64,000 bases of DNA from Shinella sp032095155. Lineage in GTDB: Bacteria; Pseudomonadota; Alphaproteobacteria; Rhizobiales; Rhizobiaceae. Every line of letters starts with the position of its first letter. The first letter of the stretch is position 1. Positions 59,426 through 64,000 of this stretch are shown here, in pieces. A program made the position numbers and the translations under genes. The stretch spans positions 1 to 64,000 of the forward strand of contig NZ_JBLZPK010000074.1 of the NCBI RefSeq assembly GCF_049199905.1. The letters run 5' to 3'. The notes under the pieces were generated by a model. That model saw only the letters and a list, made by a program, of their open reading frames with translations. It was not told the origin of the DNA and made no database searches.

Positions 59426-60887
59426 TCATAGAGGAAGGACCTGAGACGGTCGAGCGGTAGATTGCGTCCTGCCAGACGAGCAGGCGATCCGCGGTATCGG
59501 AGACCTGCGGGGGGATGGCATTCACGGCGCGCGGCAGGGCGGCGATCGCCGCGAGGTCCGGCCAGACGCCGAGCGTCAGGCCGGCAAGATAGGCGGCGCC
59601 CAAGGCGGAGGCCTCCGGTGCATCGCACTGGATGATGGCGTGGTTCAGCGTATCGGCCACGCACTTCATCAGGAACGTGTTCTTGCTCGGTCCGCCGTCG
59701 GCATAGAGGCGGCCGAGTGGTGTCGGCGATTGCGTCGACATGGCCTTGAAGACATCATGAACCTGGAAAGCGATGCTATCGGTTACGGCGCGCGCCATCT
59801 GGGCGCGGCTGGTGTTGAAGGTGATGCCGGAAAACAGTGCGCGGGCATCGGAATGCCAATAGGGCGCGCCGAGGCCGACGAAAGCCGGGACGAAGCCTGG
59901 TCCGCCGGCTGGGGCGGTTGCGGCAAGTTCGGTGAGAGCCTGCACATCGGGCAGGCCGAGCATGTCGGCCATCCAGGGCAACGAGGCGGCAGAGACGAGG
60001 ATATTGCCCTCGAAGGCATAGGTCGGTCTGCCGCCGATCGACCAGGCGATGGTCGTGGTGATGCCCTGTTGCGGCGCGATGAAGCGGGGCAGGGTCGTCA
60101 TGATCGACGAACCGGTGCCGAAGGTCACCTTGCCGTCGCCGGGATTGAAGGCGCCGTGGCCGAACAGGGCGGCGTGGCTGTCGCCGACGGCGGAGGCAAT
60201 CGGGATGCCGTCTGAAAGGCCGGGCACGTTCTTCGTGACGCCGAAGCGGGATGCACTGTCGCGGACTTCCGGCAAGGCGGATTTCGTCACGCCGAAGAGA
60301 TGGCAGAGTTCGTCGCTCCAGACCTGTTCATTGAGATCGTAAAGCTGGCTGCGGGCGGCATTGGCAGCGTCGCAGGCGTGCACCGCGCCATCCGTGAAGC
60401 AATGAATCAGCCAGGCGTCGATCGTGCCGAGCCGCACCTTGCTTCCGGTGGGCACGCGATCCAGCAGCCATCTCATCTTGGGGCCGGGGAACATCGGGTC
60501 GATCGGCAGGCCGGTGAGGGCCTGGACACGTGGCGCATGGCCGGCAGCAATCAATTCGGCGCAGGCCGGTGCGCTGCGTCGGCACTGCCAGCTGACCACG
60601 GGACCAAGCGGCTTGCCGCTATCAGCATCCCAGATGGTAACGGATTCGCGCTGGTTGGATATGGCGATGCCGAGGATTTCAACAGACGGCGCGGCCGAAA
60701 GGCAGGCTGCAATGGCTTCCTGCACGGATTGCCAGAGCCGCAACGGGCTCTGCTCGACCCAACCAGGCTGCGGATGCTCGATGCCGACGGGAGACGAGCC
60801 GCGCGCCAGAATGTCGCCGTCCGTGGAGACGAGCACGGCCTTCGAGTTCGTGGTGCCCTGGTCGATGGCGAGAATGGCGGTCGTCAT
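59418..60887 (-). CDS. FGGY-family carbohydrate kinase (glycerol-kinase-like)
   Basis: 489 residues from ATG 60887. DQGTTNSKAV near residue 8 is the phosphate loop, VSWQCRRSA and GWVEQSPLRLW are glycerol-kinase-like, and GLGAPYWHSDARALFSGI with the late ADGGPSKNTFLM and ASALGAAYLAG belong to the second FGGY domain. Erythritol kinase, xylulokinase and apulose kinase are all in this family. Beside it lie a two-part transketolase, an SDR and a SorC regulator, so it probably phosphorylates a ketose. In the apulose route this kinase would make apulose 4-phosphate. Confidence 0.9.
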   Translation of the reverse strand: MTTAILAIDQGTTNSKAVLVSTDGDILARGSSPVGIEHPQPGWVEQSPLRLWQSVQEAIAACLSAAPSVEILGIAISNQRESVTIWDADSGKPLGPVVSWQCRRSAPACAELIAAGHAPRVQALTGLPIDPMFPGPKMRWLLDRVPTGSKVRLGTIDAWLIHCFTDGAVHACDAANAARSQLYDLNEQVWSDELCHLFGVTKSALPEVRDSASRFGVTKNVPGLSDGIPIASAVGDSHAALFGHGAFNPGDGKVTFGTGSSIMTTLPRFIAPQQGITTTIAWSIGGRPTYAFEGNILVSAASLPWMADMLGLPDVQALTELAATAPAGGPGFVPAFVGLGAPYWHSDARALFSGITFNTSRAQMARAVTDSIAFQVHDVFKAMSTQSPTPLGRLYADGGPSKNTFLMKCVADTLNHAIIQCDAPEASALGAAYLAGLTLGVWPDLAAIAALPRAVNAIPPQVSDTADRLLVWQDAIYRSTVSGPSSMSE

Positions 60888-60969
60888 GGCGGCTCCGGTC
60901 GGCGGAAGAAGAGGAGGTCGCGGCATCGGGAGGTCTTGCCGCGCCCGGCACGCAATCTAGTCGCGCATG

Positions 60970-61938
60970 TCAGGTGCGGGAAGATTTACGCGCAATCAAG
61001 GCCACGGCCGCTTCGGCGATGCCGGCGGGCGACATGCCGAACTCGTCGAGCAGGAATTCTGCCGATCCGGTCGGGGGGAAGATGCCGGGAACGCCGAGGA
61101 TCTTCATCGGCACAGGCGCTTCCGCGACGACGACTTCGGCGATGGCCGAGCCGAGACCGCCGAAGGTGGAGTGCTCCTCTGCCGTGAGGATCGCGCCGGT
61201 GTCGCGGGCCGCAGCCGCGACGGCCTCGACGTCGATCGGACGTACGGTTGCCATGTTGAGGACGCGTGCCTCGATGCCTTTTTCGGCAAGGATGGCGGCT
61301 GCCTTCACCATGCGGTGCGTGACCGTGCCGTTGGCAATCAGCGTGATGGCGTCGCCGTCGCGCAGCAGGTTGGCCTTGCCCAGCTCGAACTTGTGTCCTT
61401 CCGGCAGCAGGTCCGGCACGCCGACGCGCGAGAGGCGCAGGAAAACGGGACCATTATAGGAGGCTGCCCATTCGACGGCAGCGGCCGTTTCGATGGAATC
61501 GCAGGGGGCAACGACCGGAAGATTCGGCAGCACGCGCGTCCAGGCGAAATCCTCGATGGAATGATGCGTCGGGCCGAGTTCCCCATAGGCCATGCCGGAG
61601 GAGATGCCGATCAGCTTCACATTGGCATTGGAATAGGCGATGTCGGCCTTGATCTGTTCCAGCGAGCGGCCGGTCAGGAAACAGGCGGCGCCGCAGACGA
61701 AGGGCAGGAGCCCGCCATTGGCGAGGCCGGCGCCGACGCCGACCAGCGCCTGCTCGGCAATGCCGACATTGACGAGGCGTTCGGGCCACTTCGCCTTGAA
61801 GCCATTGAGCTTGGAGGAGCCGACGGAGTCGTTGCAGACGGCAACGATCTTGGGGTTTTCAGCGCCCAGGCGTTCCAGCACGGCGACGAAGGCGTCACGG
61901 CAATCGTGCAGCTTGGGAGAGGGGGTGATGGCGTTCAT
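60970..61938 (-). CDS. transketolase, C-terminal subunit
   Basis: 322 residues: the pyrimidine-binding and C-terminal domains of transketolase as a separate protein. NVGIAEQALVGVGAGLA has the catalytic Glu-62 (cofactor activation). The stretches GLTHHSIEDFAW-like (GPTHHSIEDFAWTRVLPNLPVVAP) and GGLGSAIAEVV are also typical. It shares a base with the N-terminal subunit gene upstream (TAATG). Split transketolases act on apulose 4-phosphate (AptA/AptB), on sulfosugars, or on unknown substrates; here a kinase gene follows 82 bases on. Confidence 0.9.
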   Translation of the reverse strand: MNAITPSPKLHDCRDAFVAVLERLGAENPKIVAVCNDSVGSSKLNGFKAKWPERLVNVGIAEQALVGVGAGLANGGLLPFVCGAACFLTGRSLEQIKADIAYSNANVKLIGISSGMAYGELGPTHHSIEDFAWTRVLPNLPVVAPCDSIETAAAVEWAASYNGPVFLRLSRVGVPDLLPEGHKFELGKANLLRDGDAITLIANGTVTHRMVKAAAILAEKGIEARVLNMATVRPIDVEAVAAAARDTGAILTAEEHSTFGGLGSAIAEVVVAEAPVPMKILGVPGIFPPTGSAEFLLDEFGMSPAGIAEAAVALIARKSSRT

Positions 61939-62747
61939 TACAGGGCCTCCGAAAGCTCAGCGACGGCAATCTTGTATTGTTCGGCATTCGGCACCTTGTG
62001 GTGCCAGTCGACGGTATCCTGCATGAAGGAAATGCCTTGGCCCTTGTTGGTGTGGGCGACGATGCAATGCGGCCGGCTGCCGCGCTTTTCCAGCGCCGGC
62101 ACGATCTCGTCCATGGCATTGCCGTTGATCTCGGTGACATCCCATCCGAAGGCTTCCAGCTTGGCCGGGAAGGGCGCGAGATTGTTGGTGTCCTTCAGCG
62201 ACGCACCCTGCTGGAAGCGGTTGTGGTCGATGATGAGCGTCAGGTTGTCGAGGCCAAACTGCGCGGCCGAAGCGATGGCCTCCCAGTTGGAGCCCTCCTG
62301 CATCTCGCCGTCGCCCGTCAGCACATAGGTGCGGTAGGCGGCACCCGTCAGCTTGGCGGCTTTCGCCATGCCGACGGCCACCGGCAGGCCGTGGCCGAGC
62401 GGGCCGGTATTGGTCTCGACACCGGGAACCTTGTTGCAGTTCGGGTGGCCGTTGAGACGCGAATGGGGCTTCAGGAAGGTCGCGACCTCGTCTTCCGGAA
62501 TGAAGCCGCGCTTGGCCAGCGTCACATAGAGGGCGAGCGCCACATGGCCCTTCGAGAGCACGAAACGATCCCGATCCGGGTTCTTCGGCTGATCAGGCCA
62601 GATGCGCAGCACGCGGAAATAGAGCGCGGTCAGGATGTCGATTGCAGACATCTCGCCACCGATATGGCCTGCGCCAGCTTCAAAAACCGCTTGCAGATCG
62701 CGGAGACGGATCTGTTGAGCGACGCGGTCGAGATCGTTCGGCTGCAT
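61938..62747 (-). CDS. transketolase, N-terminal (TPP-binding) subunit
   Basis: 269 residues. The TPP motif GDGEMQEGSNWEA starts at residue 145; conserved His are in GHIGG (28), SKGH (68), NGHP (101) and GPLGHG (119). LIIDHNRFQQGASLKD follows in the normal place. It is the first gene of the minus-strand operon, 209 bases from the divergent permease. Together with the next gene it forms a full thiamine-diphosphate enzyme that would transfer a two-carbon unit from a ketose phosphate to an aldose phosphate. Confidence 0.9.
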   Translation of the reverse strand: MQPNDLDRVAQQIRLRDLQAVFEAGAGHIGGEMSAIDILTALYFRVLRIWPDQPKNPDRDRFVLSKGHVALALYVTLAKRGFIPEDEVATFLKPHSRLNGHPNCNKVPGVETNTGPLGHGLPVAVGMAKAAKLTGAAYRTYVLTGDGEMQEGSNWEAIASAAQFGLDNLTLIIDHNRFQQGASLKDTNNLAPFPAKLEAFGWDVTEINGNAMDEIVPALEKRGSRPHCIVAHTNKGQGISFMQDTVDWHHKVPNAEQYKIAVAELSEAL

Positions 62748-62759
62748 GAAACCCTCGTT

Positions 62760-62793
62760 GTGAATAAATATACATTGATAGATATATTTGCAC
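62760..62793. promoter_or_regulatory. operator-like inverted repeat in the divergent spacer
   Basis: GTGAATAAATAT (62760-62771) and ATATATTTGCAC (62782-62793) form an imperfect dyad 13 bases upstream of the minus-strand transketolase start. It resembles GTGAATAAAAATTCAC in front of the SorC gene and is a likely SorC site. Confidence 0.5.
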
Positions 62794-62856
62794 GGATGGC
62801 CGTGAAGTCAAGCGGAAATGACATTAGACGATCCTGAAAAATTCGACTTGTCAGCC

Positions 62857-62913
62857 TTGACACCCCTCAATAGGATGCGGTACGAATTTACACACACTAA
62901 TGAATATTTATGC
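62857..62913 (+). promoter_or_regulatory. promoter and operator-like repeat before the permease gene
   Basis: TTGACA (62857-62862), 18 bases, TACGAA (62881-62886) form a plausible promoter. TGAATATTTATGC at 62901-62913, just after the expected start of transcription, resembles the repeat at 62760-62793 and the one at 59410-59425. Confidence 0.45.
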
Positions 62914-62956
62914 GATAAGCCAAGTGCGAAGCCGCGAACGACCGGGAGGAGTGTCC

Positions 62957-63931
62957 ATGGTGGCGGATGTGAAAGAACGACAGGGGTTTGCAGGCATCAT
63001 GTTGCCTTCGCTGCGCGGAGCCACGGGCCCGCTCATCGGCCTCATCGTGCTGTGCCTCTTTCTCACCTTTGCGACGGACAAGTTCCTGTCGGTGCGCAAC
63101 TTCCTCAACGTGCTCGACCAGATCACGGTGCTGGGCGTCATGGCTGTTGGTATGACGATGGTCATCCTGATCGGCGGCATCGACCTGGCGGTCGGCTCGG
63201 TCATGGCGCTGGCCATGATGGTGCTCGGCTATCTCAATGTGACGGCCGGCGTGCCGATGGGCATCGCGATCCCGCTCGCCTTGCTCGTCGCGTCGCTGAA
63301 CGGTTTGGTCGCCGGGCTTCTGATCACGCGCTTCAACGTGCCGGCCTTCATTGCGACGCTCGCCATGATGTCAATCACGCGCGGCCTGGCGAACATGATC
63401 ACCGACGGTCAGCAGATCATCGGTTTCCCCGCCTGGTTCAACATGATGGCCATCGTGCGTTTCGGCGGCTTCCTGACGTTGACGGTCGCCGTGATGGTCG
63501 TGGTCTTCGTCGTCGGCCTGCTTTATCAGCGCTACCGTCACGGCGGCCGCGTGCTCTACGCGATCGGCGGCAATGCCGAGGTGGCGCGCCTTGCCGGCAT
63601 CAATGTCCAGCGTGCGACCGTGCTCGTCTATGTCGTGTGCAGCTTCCTGGCCGGCCTCTCGGGCATGGTACTCGCCGCCCGCCTCGACTCCGTGCAGCCG
63701 TCCTCGGGTGTTTCCTATGAACTTGACGCGATCGCTGCGGTCGTCATCGGCGGCACGTCGCTGTCGGGCGGCACCGGCGGTATCGGCGGCACCATCATCG
63801 GTGTGCTGATCATCGGCGTGCTGCGCAACGGCCTCAACCTGCTCAGCGTCTCGCCCTTCATGCAGCAGGTCATCATCGGCGCGGTCATCGTGCTCGCCGT
63901 CACCGCCGAAACCTATCGCAAGCGCAAATAA
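62957..63931 (+). CDS. ABC transporter permease, ribose type (third system)
   Basis: 324 residues from ATG 62957, which has GGGAGGA seven bases before it; a frame beginning at 62900 is open but covers the operator region. GMTMVILIGGIDLAVGSVMALAMM, VPAFIATLAMMSITRGLANMI and GGTSLSGGTGGIGGTIIGVLIIGVLRNGLNLL are the RbsC landmarks. It diverges from the split transketolase operon and presumably starts an importer whose ATPase and binding protein lie beyond the window. Confidence 0.92.
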   Translation: MVADVKERQGFAGIMLPSLRGATGPLIGLIVLCLFLTFATDKFLSVRNFLNVLDQITVLGVMAVGMTMVILIGGIDLAVGSVMALAMMVLGYLNVTAGVPMGIAIPLALLVASLNGLVAGLLITRFNVPAFIATLAMMSITRGLANMITDGQQIIGFPAWFNMMAIVRFGGFLTLTVAVMVVVFVVGLLYQRYRHGGRVLYAIGGNAEVARLAGINVQRATVLVYVVCSFLAGLSGMVLAARLDSVQPSSGVSYELDAIAAVVIGGTSLSGGTGGIGGTIIGVLIIGVLRNGLNLLSVSPFMQQVIIGAVIVLAVTAETYRKRK

Positions 63932-63938
63932 CGACTTT

Positions 63939-63965
63939 CACCCCCGCGGCCCAAGCGGCGGGGTG
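63939..63965 (+). terminator. stem-loop after the permease gene
   Basis: CACCCC(C)GC, loop GGCCCAA, GCG(GC)GGGGTG: a GC-rich stem with a small bulge, 8 bases after the stop. No T run follows (GAGAAAACGG), so it is more likely an intercistronic element before further transporter genes than an end point. Confidence 0.45.
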
Positions 63966-64000
63966 GAGAAAACGGTCCGCAATCGTGCGGGCCGGCAAAA

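Noticed and set aside
1..64000. CRISPR arrays, tRNA or rRNA genes, phage genes
   Set aside because: No regularly spaced repeats, no cloverleaf with CCA-type ends and no phage structural genes were seen on either strand by eye.

Overview
The window looks like a piece of a Rhizobiales (Alphaproteobacteria: Rhizobium, Agrobacterium, Ensifer or Shinella type) genome, probably a chromid, megaplasmid or accessory part of the chromosome. The reasons are high G+C coding DNA, many solute-binding-protein ABC importers, split transketolase, SorC, FecIR and IstAB families typical of rhizobia, and no housekeeping, rRNA or tRNA genes. This placement is inferred from family content only.

Region 1 (1-20997) is built round uptake and oxidation of small organic compounds. 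It starts with the end of an alpha/beta hydrolase, a carboxymuconolactone-decarboxylase-like protein and a polar amino-acid ABC importer. A LysR gene then diverges from a ProVWX-type betaine/proline-class importer, followed by a luciferase-like (LLM) flavin oxidoreductase and a BetI-like TetR regulator. A ten-gene run comes last: oligopeptide-type binding protein, flavin reductase fused to a degenerate Nudix domain, second LLM enzyme, Pro-1 tautomerase, alpha/beta hydrolase, two permeases, double ATPase, aldehyde dehydrogenase and an XRE regulator. Together they look like an undescribed flavin-dependent catabolic pathway. A duplicated operator (GTAC-N2-ATGTAC, twice) in front of this run recurs at 3693-3727.

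Region 2 (21203-24212) has two SDR oxidoreductases and a 3-mercaptopyruvate sulfurtransferase on the minus strand.

Region 3 (24502-37190) holds a tightly coupled operon: ribose-type ABC importer, a D-apionate-lactonase-like protein, a Gfo/Idh/MocA dehydrogenase (candidate D-apiose dehydrogenase), an aldo/keto reductase and a LrgA/LrgB pair. A second ribose-type importer lies opposite. Both importer operons carry an almost identical 16-bp upstream motif.

Region 4 (37386-45820) has an IS21-family element with a dead istA, a gene truncated by it, a TetR-controlled RND efflux pump, and a possible group II intron remnant.

Region 5 (45821-54601) is a complete iron-siderophore island on the minus strand: FecI, FecR, TonB receptor with STN domain, binding protein, siderophore-interacting reductase, two permeases and ATPase.

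Region 6 (54602-57461) is a patchwork: an orphan Rieske oxygenase with strong upstream palindromes, then a cobalamin-riboswitch fragment joined to a GntR/FCD regulator that has lost its DNA-binding domain.

Region 7 (57611-64000) is a sugar or polyol operon: SDR, SorC regulator, FGGY kinase and a two-gene transketolase, divergent from a ribose-type permease and separated from it by operator-like repeats. Kinase plus split transketolase fits the apulose-4-phosphate route of apiose breakdown or a related ketose pathway. With region 3, the window may therefore encode two converging branched-sugar routes.
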